DNA from: Croceibacter atlanticus HTCC2559 | Lineage (GTDB): Bacteria > Bacteroidota > Bacteroidia > Flavobacteriales > Flavobacteriaceae | NCBI RefSeq assembly: GCF_000196315.1 | Contig: NC_014230.1 | Span: 806,001-870,000 of the forward strand | Direction: 5' to 3' | DNA: 64,000 nt | Part shown: positions 18,483 through 27,246 of the stretch, piece after piece | Layout: every line of letters starts with the position of its first letter | Position numbering within the stretch: position 1 is the stretch's first letter | The notes under the pieces: generated by a model | Told to the model about the DNA's origin: nothing | Databases searched by the model: none | The model's input: the letters and a program-made list of their open reading frames with translations, nothing else | Program-made: the position numbers and the translations under genes

Positions 18483-19129
18483 TATTCTGTAGGATTTTTT
18501 TCAATTTCAAAATAAAAATAACTCATTCCTGTACCGTCATAGGTTTCTAGCAATGGTCTAAATTGTTCTCTTATGATAGTATCTTGGCGGGTTTTACCAA
18601 AATCTGAAAAGATTTTATCAAAGTCTTTTAAGGCTACGTCTTTACCAAACACCACTGCTGTTAAAAATGGTTTTTGTGTTAGCACTTGTCTGTAATTTTC
18701 TTGAGTTGTACCGTTTAGCGTCCACCTTAACAATGCTTTCTCATAAAAGGGTTTTGCCTTATCTTCTTCGCCAGTAAGTTCATAACCTAAACCATTATGC
18801 ATAAAAAGTGTAGGTGATTGAAATTCTTCGAAGCGCATGGCGTCTTCTGTATTTTCTAAATACTCTTGGTATCTCTTCTCTCTTAGAAGAATGTCGCTTT
18901 TCATAATGTAAGCGCGCTCGTTATGGTAAGTTCTAATACATTGTGTTAGTTCCTTTAAAGCATCATCTATTCTGCTAGCTGTTAAATAGGTTACTGCAGC
19001 TCTCATGTGCTCTTCTTGAGATTTAAGTTCTGTTAAAGGCTCAGGATCTGATAAGATGTCCAATTCTTTATTATTCTTACAAGAACTAAGTGTAATTAGT
19101 AAGATTAGTATTGTGAAAATATGCTTCAT
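18482..19129 (-). CDS. Small lipoprotein with TPR-like helices in the haem operon
   Basis: I place the start at the ATG at 19129, not at the earlier in-frame codon at 19150, because it gives a clean lipoprotein signal (MKHIFTILILLITLSSC, Cys17) and avoids overlap with hemF. The 215-residue protein is mostly helical, with a repeat-like region (AAVTYLTASRIDDALKEL, LFMHNGLGYELTGEEDKAKPFYEKAL) resembling degenerate TPRs. I do not recognise a named family. Sandwiched between hemF (11 bases) and hemB (1-base overlap), it is almost certainly co-transcribed with them, but no haem-related motif is visible. Confidence 0.75.
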   Translation of the reverse strand: MKHIFTILILLITLSSCKNNKELDILSDPEPLTELKSQEEHMRAAVTYLTASRIDDALKELTQCIRTYHNERAYIMKSDILLREKRYQEYLENTEDAMRFEEFQSPTLFMHNGLGYELTGEEDKAKPFYEKALLRWTLNGTTQENYRQVLTQKPFLTAVVFGKDVALKDFDKIFSDFGKTRQDTIIREQFRPLLETYDGTGMSYFYFEIEKNPTE

Positions 19130-19140
19130 TTTAATTGTGT

Positions 19141-20043
19141 TTAAACCCAATCTTTGGGGTGTTTTAATACGTGTAATAATTTGTCTTCTTTGGTACCTTT
19201 TTCTGGTTTGTAATTATAGCGCCATTGTACGTGAGGCGGAAAGCTCATAAAAATACTTTCTATACGGCCGTTTGTTTTTAAGCCAAACAACGTGCCTTTA
19301 TCATGTATTAAATTAAACTCTATATAACGACCGCGTCTTATTTCTTGCCAATCGCGTTGTTCTGGTGTAAACGGTATATCTTTTCTTTTCTCTACAATAG
19401 GCACATAAGCATCTAAAAAACTATCACCCACTTGTGTAACAAAGTTATACCAATCTGTCATACTTCGTTCTGGTGTGGCTTTACAATGATCAAAAAACAA
19501 ACCACCTAAACCTCTAGCTTCATCGCGGTGAGCATTATAAAAATAGTCGTCGCATTGTTTTTTGTATAGCGCATAAAAAGAAGGGTCGTGAGCATCACAA
19601 ACAGATTTGCAAATGCTATGAAAATGAATAGCGTCTTCCTCAAACAAATAATACGGTGTTAAATCTTGACCGCCACCAAACCAACTATCTACCAAAGTGC
19701 CGTCTTTCTCATACATTTCGAAATAACGCCAGTTTGCATGTACAGTAGGCGCAAAAGGATTTTTAGGATGTAATACTAAACTTAAGCCACACGCAAAAAA
19801 ATTAACATCGCCAACGTTAAAGTATTTTTGCATTGCTGGGTTTAACGGTCCGTGAACTTTAGAAATATTCACACCGCCTTTTTCAAATACATCTCCATTT
19901 TCTATAACTCGGCTTCTGCCACCGCCACCTTCTTCGCGCTCCCAAAGGTCTTCTTTAAACTTGGCTTTGCCATCAACCGCTTCTAGCTTTGCAGTAATGG
20001 TATCTTGTAATGTTTGTATGTAGTTAAAAAACTGTTCTTTCAT
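19141..20043 (-). CDS. hemF: Oxygen-dependent coproporphyrinogen III oxidase
   Basis: The 300-residue protein matches HemF throughout: FEKGGVNISKVHG near the N-terminus, NPFAPTVHANWRYFE (the family signature, about residues 94-108), WFGGGQDLTPYYLFEEDA and RYIEFNLIHDKGT. It uses O2 to oxidatively decarboxylate coproporphyrinogen III to protoporphyrinogen IX, so the pathway here is aerobic. It lies 12 bases after the EI24-like gene. No oxygen-independent hemN is in this window. Confidence 0.97.
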   Translation of the reverse strand: MKEQFFNYIQTLQDTITAKLEAVDGKAKFKEDLWEREEGGGGRSRVIENGDVFEKGGVNISKVHGPLNPAMQKYFNVGDVNFFACGLSLVLHPKNPFAPTVHANWRYFEMYEKDGTLVDSWFGGGQDLTPYYLFEEDAIHFHSICKSVCDAHDPSFYALYKKQCDDYFYNAHRDEARGLGGLFFDHCKATPERSMTDWYNFVTQVGDSFLDAYVPIVEKRKDIPFTPEQRDWQEIRRGRYIEFNLIHDKGTLFGLKTNGRIESIFMSFPPHVQWRYNYKPEKGTKEDKLLHVLKHPKDWV

Positions 20044-20055
20044 AGTACTCTTAAA

Positions 20056-20802
20056 CTATAAGGTTTTATGTTGCTGAAGCTTTTCTAGTGTCACCTTACT
20101 TGCTGCAGTTACAGATAATGGTAGTACCAGAATAATACCTATGATTGGTATAAAAAGAAATAGTATAAACACCAGACCGTTGCCTATGGCTAAGCCTCTA
20201 TTTTGTTTTACAAATGAAATACTTTCTGAATAATTATAATGACGCTCCAATGTATAGTCCATATTTCCAAACCCTGCATAATAAGCTTGAACAGCATACA
20301 ATAATACAGTAGAGAAAATACCTACAACCGGTATAAACCCTATAAGTAGGATAGGTACTGTTAACAATAACTCCATAGTAAGATTACGCACGTTAATTTT
20401 TATACCTCGCCATAATTGTTGTGCATTGTTTGTATCTCTGTGTGAATGAACTGCTTGAGGGTTAAAATGTTGCTCAATCTTTTCTGAAACAGGACTCATA
20501 AATGGCGCACTTAATGCCATAACAATGTGTTTGTAAAGTATAAGTCCAATTGCAATAATTATAAGACCACCTAAAACAGTGCTAATTGTAGTAAATGTTG
20601 CCTTGCCCCAATCCCAGATCCAAGCTTTAGAAATAAGTGAACCGATATTGTCTGACAATCCCCAAGCAGAAATTCCTATTAGCATAGCTGTAACAAAACT
20701 AATAACCATTGGGATAGCAAAGTATTTCCACAGTTTTAATTTAGAAATTAAACTGAAACTACTTCTGTAGGCTGATATTGATTTAAAAACTGATGTTATC
20801 AT
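20056..20802 (-). CDS. EI24/CysZ-like integral membrane protein
   Basis: The 248-residue protein has about four to six hydrophobic segments (for example YFAIPMVISFVTAMLIGISA, LGGLIIIAIGLILYKHIVMA, LLTVPILLIGFIPVVGIFST) and ends in an EI24 domain pattern (LVFILFLFIPIIGIILVLPLSVTAASK). The family includes CysZ, a sulfate permease, but no cysteine genes are near. Here it is embedded in the haem operon, 3 bases after the DUF6973-like gene and 12 bases before hemF. A transport role tied to haem precursors is possible but unproven. Confidence 0.75.
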   Translation of the reverse strand: MITSVFKSISAYRSSFSLISKLKLWKYFAIPMVISFVTAMLIGISAWGLSDNIGSLISKAWIWDWGKATFTTISTVLGGLIIIAIGLILYKHIVMALSAPFMSPVSEKIEQHFNPQAVHSHRDTNNAQQLWRGIKINVRNLTMELLLTVPILLIGFIPVVGIFSTVLLYAVQAYYAGFGNMDYTLERHYNYSESISFVKQNRGLAIGNGLVFILFLFIPIIGIILVLPLSVTAASKVTLEKLQQHKTL

Positions 20803-20805
20803 AGC

Positions 20806-21282
20806 TTAAATATAAACCAATTCATTAGGATAACGCTCTACGTCTTCTACCTTGGTAATTTGTTTTGCATTACTAGACTTCTCTTTTAAAAACTGAATTA
20901 ATTCCTTTTCAGATAGATCTAAAGTTTCAGAAAAAAACTGACGCCCTACCATATTATTATGTAAATCCATAACAGTTTCTAATGGTGCATTGGGTGCTAG
21001 TTTTTCGTGAAGCGTAGTTACTTGTTCTGCCCAATCTGTTGCTGCTGCCTCATTTTTTGTGTAAGCTACATTTGCCAAAAGAATGTTCCATAACGCATGT
21101 CTAAATGCATTTGGTTTTCCATTTTTATGTTGTGCACTACCAAACTCCTTTTGAGAGATAGACATAGTCTTAGAGGTGGCTTTAAGCGTTGGGCGAATTA
21201 ACAAGGGACGTTGTATAAAAACAACTCCTAAATTTAGTAATTGCTTTATACTTAGTTTTTTAAGTCTGGACCAGATTTTCAT
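20806..21282 (-). CDS. DUF6973-like protein of unknown function in the haem operon
   Basis: The 158-residue protein has no membrane helix. Its centre holds conserved-looking histidine and aspartate motifs: AFRHALWNILLAN (about residue 72), TDWAEQVTTLHEKLA and MDLHNNMVGRQFF (about 118). The pattern AFRHALWN ... MDLHNN-x-GR matches what I recall as the DUF6973 family. The spaced His/Glu/Asp residues could form a metal or hydrolase site (inference only). It starts 84 bases after hemE and ends 3 bases before the EI24-like gene, so it is probably in the same operon. Confidence 0.65.
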   Translation of the reverse strand: MKIWSRLKKLSIKQLLNLGVVFIQRPLLIRPTLKATSKTMSISQKEFGSAQHKNGKPNAFRHALWNILLANVAYTKNEAAATDWAEQVTTLHEKLAPNAPLETVMDLHNNMVGRQFFSETLDLSEKELIQFLKEKSSNAKQITKVEDVERYPNELVYI

Positions 21283-21366
21283 AGTCTTAATCGTTTAGAA
21301 CCTCTTTATTTCTATAAAAATCGGTGTCTTTATTTTAATACACTTAAATGAGACAAGATTAAATCA

Positions 21367-22398
21367 CTATTTACTTTTATATTCCTTAACAGCTTCAATA
21401 AATGCACCTGCATTTTCAATAGGGATATTAGGTAAAATACCATGTCCTAAATTAACTATGTACTTGTCTTTACCAAAAGCATCAATCATTTCAGTAACCA
21501 TACGCTTAATTTCTTTTGGTGGTGAGAACAAACGCGTAGGGTCAAAATTACCTTGAAGTGTTATACTGTTGTTAGTAAATTTTCTGGCATTTTCTGCAGT
21601 TATTGTCCAATCTACACCTAATGCAGATGCGCCACTTTTGCTCATCTCGTCTAAAGCAAACCAACAGCCTTTTCCAAATGCAATTACTGGTGCCATATCT
21701 TTTAAGGCATCAATAATTTGTTGAATGTATTGCCAGCTAAATTCCTGATAATCTACTGGAGATAACATGCCGCCCCAAGAATCAAAAACTTGTACTGCAT
21801 TTACACCAGTTTCAACTTTACGCTTTAAATACGCTATAGTAGTATCTGTTATTTTTTGAAGCAATAAATGAGCAGCAACGGGTTGAGTAAAACAAAACTC
21901 TTTAGCTTTATCAAAGTTTTTAGAGCCTTGCCCTTGCACACAATAACATAAAATGGTCCACGGTGACCCTGCAAAACCAATTAATGGCACTTCATTATTA
22001 AGTTTTTCCTTAGTCATAGTAATAGCATCCATAACATAACCTAAGGTTTCATCTATATTAGGGACAATAACATCTTGCTCTACTTGTTTTGCTGTGCGTA
22101 TAGGTGTAGGTAGCCAAGGACCAACGCCTGGCTTCATCTCTACATCTATATTCATAGCTTGAGGGATAACTAATATGTCTGAAAACAAAATAGCAGCATC
22201 CATACCATATCGGCGTATAGGTTGCACGGTAATTTCACTTGCTAATTCTGGAGTTTGGCAACGCGTAAAGAAATCATACTTGTGCTTAAGCTCCATAAAT
22301 TCTGGCAGATAACGACCTGCTTGTCTCATCATCCAAACTGGAGGACGCTCAACAGACTCGCCTCTTAATGCTTTTAAAAATAAATCGTTTTTTATCAT
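21367..22398 (-). CDS. hemE: Uroporphyrinogen decarboxylase
   Basis: The 343-residue protein has the N-terminal signature [16 protein letters not shown] (residues about 19-34) and the second signature [29 protein letters not shown] and [15 protein letters not shown] are also characteristic of HemE. It removes four acetate carboxyls from uroporphyrinogen III to give coproporphyrinogen III in the cytoplasm. It follows hemD by seven bases and is followed by an 84-base gap without a hairpin, so transcription probably continues. Confidence 0.98.
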   Translation of the reverse strand: MIKNDLFLKALRGESVERPPVWMMRQAGRYLPEFMELKHKYDFFTRCQTPELASEITVQPIRRYGMDAAILFSDILVIPQAMNIDVEMKPGVGPWLPTPIRTAKQVEQDVIVPNIDETLGYVMDAITMTKEKLNNEVPLIGFAGSPWTILCYCVQGQGSKNFDKAKEFCFTQPVAAHLLLQKITDTTIAYLKRKVETGVNAVQVFDSWGGMLSPVDYQEFSWQYIQQIIDALKDMAPVIAFGKGCWFALDEMSKSGASALGVDWTITAENARKFTNNSITLQGNFDPTRLFSPPKEIKRMVTEMIDAFGKDKYIVNLGHGILPNIPIENAGAFIEAVKEYKSK

Positions 22399-22405
22399 AA
22401 CTATA

Positions 22406-23059
22406 TCAAAATGTCTTATTTAAAACCTTTACTGTCTTTGCTATAACACTTTCAATCGAGGTTGTGTTAGCAATTGCAATTTGATCTGTATAGAGCTTTG
22501 CTGCCGTAGCTGTAGTATTACCAATACAGACAATAGTTTCTTTTTGTGGCTTATTTGCTCCAAAATAACTTTGTACACCACTAGGACTAAAACACATAAT
22601 GGCATTAAATGTTCTTTGGAATTCTTTTATGTTTAAACTTGTTTTGTAAACTTCTATCTCCGTAAGGTTTATATTATGTTTGTGTAAGAGCTCTGGTAAT
22701 GCATCTCTTCTTTTATTTCCACAGAAAAAAGTAAACGTTGCTTCAGGATATTGTATTGTAATTTTTTGTCCCAACGCTCTAGAGTGTTCCGCGTGTAACA
22801 TGACGTTATACCCTAGATTTTCTAAAGCTTTCCTAGTGTTTTGCCCTACACAAAACACGCGTTCAATCTCAATATTTTTGTCTTTTATAGCAGCAACAGC
22901 ATTTTGACTAGTAAAAATACCGTTCTCTATCCTTTTTGGTAAACTAACCTTTGTAAATGAAATGTTTATGGCATTATATTCTACCAGACCAAATCCTGTA
23001 TTTAAAACCAACTCTCGTTGTGAGCGCGTAAGAATTTTGGTAGATAATATACTAGCCAT
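22406..23059 (-). CDS. hemD: Uroporphyrinogen-III synthase
   Basis: The 217-residue protein matches the poorly conserved HemD fold: two alpha/beta domains, with TSQNAVAAI in the first and [17 protein letters not shown] then [13 protein letters not shown] in the second. It cyclises hydroxymethylbilane with inversion of ring D to uroporphyrinogen III. Identification is strengthened by its place between hemC (1-base gap) and hemE (7-base gap). Confidence 0.93.
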   Translation of the reverse strand: MASILSTKILTRSQRELVLNTGFGLVEYNAINISFTKVSLPKRIENGIFTSQNAVAAIKDKNIEIERVFCVGQNTRKALENLGYNVMLHAEHSRALGQKITIQYPEATFTFFCGNKRRDALPELLHKHNINLTEIEVYKTSLNIKEFQRTFNAIMCFSPSGVQSYFGANKPQKETIVCIGNTTATAAKLYTDQIAIANTTSIESVIAKTVKVLNKTF

Positions 23060-23060
23060 T

Positions 23061-23978
23061 TTATGATTTGTCTAGCGAAGCTTTAATATCTGCCATAAGA
23101 TCTTTACCGCCTTGATCTAAAATCTCGATAGCACAATTTCTACCCAGATTACGATTTTCTTTAAGAGATACTCGCTTCTCAATTTCTAATTTTTGCTTGC
23201 CATCTAAACTAAATAAACAACCTCTAAACCAAATGTCCTTATCCTCAATAACTGCTAAAGCACCAATTGGAGCAGTACAGCCACCTTCTAAAGTTTTTAA
23301 GAATTCTCGTTCTATTGTGGTACAAATTTCTGAAAAGTGATCATTAAGTTTGGAAACAGCTTCTTTACAAAATACATCCTGCTCCATAACTGCAATAACC
23401 ATAGCGCCTTGTGCTGGAGCAGGTAGCATCCAATCTAACTCAATAAAATGCTCAGGCAATACATTTATACGTGTTAAGCCTGCTTTGGCAAAAATAGCTC
23501 CGTTCCAAGAATTGTCTTCTAATTTTTGAAGTCTTGTATTCACATTACCTCTTAAATCGACAACCTTGTGATTTGGATATTTATTTAACCATTGTGCTTT
23601 TCTGCGTAAACTTCCTGTAGCAATAGTTCCTTCTGCTTCTAAAAAATCTAACCCTTTATGTACTAGTATGTCTTTAGTGGCAGCACGTTTTAAAACAGCA
23701 CCTTGCATGATACCTTTTGGTAATGCTGTAGGGACATCTTTCATGCTGTGTACAGCAATATCAACATCGCCATTAACCATAGCCACATCTAATGTCTTTG
23801 TGAAAATACCGGTAATACCCAATTCATAAAGTGGCTGATCTAAAATTAAATCTCCAGTCGACTTAACTGGTACAAGTACAGTTTTGTAGCCTAAGTTTTC
23901 TAGTTGTGCTTTTACAGTATTAGCTTGCCATAATGCCAACTCACTATCTCTAGTACCTATGCGTATTACTTTACTCAT
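23061..23978 (-). CDS. hemC: Hydroxymethylbilane synthase (porphobilinogen deaminase)
   Basis: The 305-residue protein begins VIRIGTRDSELALWQAN, the substrate-binding start of the family. It contains DVDIAVHSMKDVPT with the catalytic Asp region, TGSLRRKAQ, and LEGGCTAPIGALA, whose Cys carries the dipyrromethane cofactor. It polymerises four porphobilinogens into the linear tetrapyrrole. Its start shares one base with the hemA stop (TAATG), so the two genes are translationally coupled. Confidence 0.98.
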   Translation of the reverse strand: MSKVIRIGTRDSELALWQANTVKAQLENLGYKTVLVPVKSTGDLILDQPLYELGITGIFTKTLDVAMVNGDVDIAVHSMKDVPTALPKGIMQGAVLKRAATKDILVHKGLDFLEAEGTIATGSLRRKAQWLNKYPNHKVVDLRGNVNTRLQKLEDNSWNGAIFAKAGLTRINVLPEHFIELDWMLPAPAQGAMVIAVMEQDVFCKEAVSKLNDHFSEICTTIEREFLKTLEGGCTAPIGALAVIEDKDIWFRGCLFSLDGKQKLEIEKRVSLKENRNLGRNCAIEILDQGGKDLMADIKASLDKS

Positions 23979-25246
23979 TATACGTTATCTTCTAAGTGAA
24001 ACACACGTTGAATCATCTCTAAACTTTCATCAATAGTTTTACCTTCACTTTTAAGATGGTTGGCAAACTGTGTGGTAATTTTTTGAATAAGACGGTTGCT
24101 AATAATTTCTGCTTGTTGTTGATTAAAGTCTTTAATCTTCTTGCTCTGAAAATCTATTTCAGCATCTTTTAAATCATTAAGCTTCCCTTTTAGTGCTTTT
24201 ATAGTAGGTGCAAACTTTCTTGTTTTTAGCCAAGCATCAAATTCTTCTTTAATCTCAGCAATTATTTGCTCTGCCTGCGGAATTTGTTTAGAACGCTTTT
24301 CTAAAGTTTTGTCTGTAATGGCAGATAAATCATCTAAATGAACCAACGTAACGTTATCTAAATCCTTAACGTCTTCTGAAACATTTTTAGGAATAGATAA
24401 ATCTAAAATTAATAAAGGCTTTTTAAGAAATAATAAATCTTTATTAATGGTAGGTTGTTGTGCGCCAGTTGCAACTATTAGTATGTCTGAAGAAGAAATC
24501 TCAGACTGTATATCTGCATAATCTTTTACAACTAAGTTAAACTTTCCGGCAATTTTTTCAGCTTTGCCTTTAGTTCTGTTTATAAGTGTAATATGTTCGT
24601 TATTGGTATGTTTAATAAGGTTTTCACACGTATTTCTACCTATTTTACCTGTACCGAATAACAATATGTTTTTTTCTGATACATAAGGAACTCTAGCCAA
24701 TATATATTGTACAGAAGCAAAGCTTACAGATGTTGCACCGCTAGAAATCTCTGTTTCATTTTTTATGCGCTTGCTTGCTTGTATAACGGCATTAATTAAT
24801 CGCTCCATAAACGGATTAATCATACCAATCTTTTTAGATTGTTTAAAACCGTGTCGTAGTTGTGAGATAATTTCGAAATCACCGAGAATTTGGCTGTCTA
24901 AACCAGTACCTACTCTAAAAAGATGATCTATAGCTATTATATTCTTGTAAATGTAAGAGACATTCTTAAACTCATCTACAGTACCATGAGTGTGCTCACA
25001 AAGTAACTTAATGAGTTGAATCTCGTCTTTTGCAAAACCATAAATCTCTGTTCTGTTACACGTAGAGATTACAACAATGGCAGGAATGCCATCATCTTTA
25101 GCTTGCTGTAAAATTGCAGATTGTGCTTGCTCAGAAATACTAAAATGACCACGTATTTCGGCATCGGCTTTTTTGTAATTAAGACCGATGGCAAAAAAAT
25201 TGGCGTTAGCCGCTTGGGGAAAATGTCGCTTCAAGTTTTGTATCAT
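23978..25246 (-). CDS. hemA: Glutamyl-tRNA reductase
   Basis: The 422-residue enzyme has the catalytic domain with FFAIGLNYKKADAEIRGHF and VISTCNRTEIYG (nucleophilic Cys about residue 62). HLFRVGTGLDSQILGD follows, then an NADPH domain with LFGTGKIGRNTCENL and a C-terminal dimerisation helix. It reduces glutamyl-tRNA to glutamate-1-semialdehyde, the first committed step of the C5 route and the usual control point. HemL, the next enzyme, is not in this window. hemA is the first gene of the minus-strand haem operon, divergent from the araC-type gene across 188 bases. Confidence 0.98.
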   Translation of the reverse strand: MIQNLKRHFPQAANANFFAIGLNYKKADAEIRGHFSISEQAQSAILQQAKDDGIPAIVVISTCNRTEIYGFAKDEIQLIKLLCEHTHGTVDEFKNVSYIYKNIIAIDHLFRVGTGLDSQILGDFEIISQLRHGFKQSKKIGMINPFMERLINAVIQASKRIKNETEISSGATSVSFASVQYILARVPYVSEKNILLFGTGKIGRNTCENLIKHTNNEHITLINRTKGKAEKIAGKFNLVVKDYADIQSEISSSDILIVATGAQQPTINKDLLFLKKPLLILDLSIPKNVSEDVKDLDNVTLVHLDDLSAITDKTLEKRSKQIPQAEQIIAEIKEEFDAWLKTRKFAPTIKALKGKLNDLKDAEIDFQSKKIKDFNQQQAEIISNRLIQKITTQFANHLKSEGKTIDESLEMIQRVFHLEDNV

Positions 25247-25257
25247 AAAGACGGATG

Positions 25258-25265
25258 CAAATGTA
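25258..25265 (-). promoter_or_regulatory. Candidate -7 element (TACATTTG) of the hemA operon
   Basis: The minus strand reads TACATTTG, an exact TAnnTTTG match, 12 bases before the hemA ATG. If used, the transcript leader would be only a few bases long. No convincing TTG lies at the expected spacing, so an alternative promoter further upstream is quite possible. Confidence 0.3.
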
Positions 25266-25398
25266 GAGTGAAGAGTTTTTAAAAAATAACGCTAGAAGTA
25301 CGATTTGTAACGATAGGCGCAGAAAATTATCTAAAAATGGTAAAATTTGAAGCAATTCAGCTAATTTAGTGGTGGGAAACAAGGTATACATTAAAATT

Positions 25399-25417
25399 AT
25401 TTAGAACTATTCTAAAT
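25399..25417. promoter_or_regulatory. Perfect palindrome ATTTAGAA-CTA-TTCTAAAT before the AraC-type regulator
   Basis: An 8-bp perfect inverted repeat with a 3-base spacer ends 17 bases before the regulator's ATG and lies about 155 bases upstream of hemA. Its core TTTAGAA-N3-TTCTAAA resembles the iron-control-element half-sites bound by Irr in Rhizobiales, although Irr itself is not expected in this phylum. There is no following T run, so it is more likely an operator than a terminator. Position suggests control of the regulator, perhaps also hemA. Confidence 0.5.
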
Positions 25418-25434
25418 AAATAGCTTTTAAAACG

Positions 25435-26325
25435 ATGGATCATTCAATAAAAAATAACGCTGAAAGTTTGGTTAAAGAAACACATATAGAAGATGGTTTT
25501 TATGTGCTGAGGTTACAAAATGAAACGACTGATAGCAAGCAGTTTATACGTGAAGTAAGTAGAGATTTTATACAATTTCATTTTTGCGTGAAAGGTGCTG
25601 CTCAATTAGCATTTAATGATGGTGGTTACCAACTGCCATTACATGAAGAGCACTCCATATTACTTTACAATCCTCAGCGAGATTTGCCTATGGATCTTAC
25701 TATTGAAAAAGATTCTTGGGTGGTTTCGGTACTTATTCCTATCAAAAAATTTCACTCATTATTTTCTACAGAGGCCAACTATATTACATTCTTAACGGCA
25801 GAGAATAAGGATAGAAAGTACTATAAAGACGAGATTATTTCACCATCTATGGCAGTTGTGCTTAACCAACTTATGAACTATAATTTGCATCCATCTATAC
25901 AAGCGCTATACTTTAAAGGAAAAGCTTATGAACTGTTAAGCCTTTATTTTAATAGGCCAGCTAATGCAGATATTGAACAATGCCCATTTCTGGTAGACGA
26001 AGATAATGTTGCGAAAATTAAAAAAGCCAAGCAAATTATTATTGCTCGCATGGCAGAACCACCAACTTTACAAGAGTTAGCAGATGAAATACAATTAAGC
26101 TTAAATAAATTAAAAGAAGGCTTTAAGCAAATTTATGGAGACTCAGTTTTTAGTTTCTTGTTTGATTATAAAATGGAAGTAGCACGACAACTTTTAGAAA
26201 GCGGCTCACACAATGTAAATGAAGTGGGCTTAAAAGTGGGTTACAGTACTGCAAGTCACTTTATTTCTGCATTTAAAAAGAAATATGGAACTACTCCCAA
26301 GAAATATGTGATGGCACTTAGTTAA
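25435..26325 (+). CDS. AraC-family transcriptional regulator (PchR-like) beside hemA
   Basis: The 296-residue protein has an N-terminal sensing domain with a cupin-like pattern (FIQFHFCVKGAAQLAF ... HEEHSILLYNPQRD). A linker carries a Cys-Pro pair at 183-184 (QCPFLVDEDN). The C-terminal double helix-turn-helix follows, with TLQELADEIQLSLNKLKEGFK (first HTH) and VNEVGLKVGYSTASHFISAF (second HTH with the AraC signature). The layout is that of PchR-like regulators that answer ferric-siderophore or iron status. Being divergent from hemA and followed by hemH, it is the natural candidate regulator of this locus. The Cys-Pro pair could be a haem regulatory motif (inference). Confidence 0.9.
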   Translation: MDHSIKNNAESLVKETHIEDGFYVLRLQNETTDSKQFIREVSRDFIQFHFCVKGAAQLAFNDGGYQLPLHEEHSILLYNPQRDLPMDLTIEKDSWVVSVLIPIKKFHSLFSTEANYITFLTAENKDRKYYKDEIISPSMAVVLNQLMNYNLHPSIQALYFKGKAYELLSLYFNRPANADIEQCPFLVDEDNVAKIKKAKQIIIARMAEPPTLQELADEIQLSLNKLKEGFKQIYGDSVFSFLFDYKMEVARQLLESGSHNVNEVGLKVGYSTASHFISAFKKKYGTTPKKYVMALS

Positions 26326-26391
26326 TTTTCAATTAACTGTAACAATTTAAAATTTGATGCATCTTTAAAGCATAACCAAACAAAACATATC

Positions 26392-27132
26392 ATGAGAGTT
26401 ACTATTAAACACATTATAGCTTTTTCAACTTTAATTTTAGCATCTGTATTTTCTGTAAGCGCACAGACAAAGACTTATGACGTATCAAATTTTAATAAGA
26501 TTACTATAAATCCACACATACAAGTTACATTTATAAAGGGTGACAAAGCTTCTGTAGTTATTGAGAGCAGCACAGAATCCTTAGACAAGCTTAATGTTGA
26601 GGTAGACGATGAGACTCTAGAGCTATATTTAGATGATGCAAGAGTTTACACTAAATCTGAGAAAAATAATAATATTAGAAAAGATGTATATAATGGTACA
26701 GTAGTAAAAGCTACGATAACATATACTACTATAAGTGCATTATCATTAAGAGGCGAAGAGCGTTTTGATTTTGTAGATAATGTAGAAGCAAAAGACTTAA
26801 AATTAAGTGTTTATGGAGACTCTCAAGTATACATGAAAGAAATTGAAGTTGAGAATCTTAAAATTGCAACCTATGGTGAAAGCTACCTTATGATTGAAAG
26901 TGGGACTACAAACTATCAACAAATTAGAGCATATGGTGAATCTAAGTTAAATGCAATAAATGTAGATAATAAGGAAACCAAATTAACAGCTTATGGCGAA
27001 GGCACTTTCCAACTTAACGTTTCAGATAAATTAAAAGTTACGTCTTATGGAGAAGCTGTTGTAACCTATAAAGGAAATGCTAAATTAAGCAGAGGTTTAA
27101 GTTTTGGAGACGCTACTGTAAGAAAATTATAA
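26392..27132 (+). CDS. GIN-domain (DUF2807) secreted beta-helix protein
   Basis: The 246-residue protein has a signal peptide (ending FSVSAQ, about residue 24) and a head-GIN/DUF2807 domain. It begins YDVSNFNKITINPHIQVTFIKGD, then carries about six repeats ending in a YG(E/D) turn (YGDSQV, YGESYL, YGESKL, YGEGTF, YGEAVV), as in a right-handed beta-helix. Family members are periplasmic or surface proteins of unknown function. It follows the AraC-type gene by 66 bases and ends in a strong terminator, so it may be co-expressed with the regulator. Confidence 0.85.
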   Translation: MRVTIKHIIAFSTLILASVFSVSAQTKTYDVSNFNKITINPHIQVTFIKGDKASVVIESSTESLDKLNVEVDDETLELYLDDARVYTKSEKNNNIRKDVYNGTVVKATITYTTISALSLRGEERFDFVDNVEAKDLKLSVYGDSQVYMKEIEVENLKIATYGESYLMIESGTTNYQQIRAYGESKLNAINVDNKETKLTAYGEGTFQLNVSDKLKVTSYGEAVVTYKGNAKLSRGLSFGDATVRKL

Positions 27133-27154
27133 ATACACTTTTTAATAATTTATC

Positions 27155-27188
27155 AAAAAAACCTGAAGTCACTCGCTTCAGGTTTTTT
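27155..27188 (+). terminator. Rho-independent terminator after the GIN-domain gene
   Basis: AAAAAACCTGAAG and CTTCAGGTTTTTT form a perfect stem around a TCACTCG loop with a T run, 22 bases after the stop. The flanking A and T runs make it potentially bidirectional. Confidence 0.92.
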
Positions 27189-27246
27189 GTATTTAAGAAC
27201 ATTCAGCTTTAAAGTATATACTAATTGCAATAGTATTATCACAAAC

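Noticed and set aside
25206-25391. A 61-codon minus-strand frame between hemA and the araC-type gene
   Set aside because: It overlaps the start of hemA in another frame, has no recognisable family, and looks like a chance frame. A leader peptide cannot be fully excluded.
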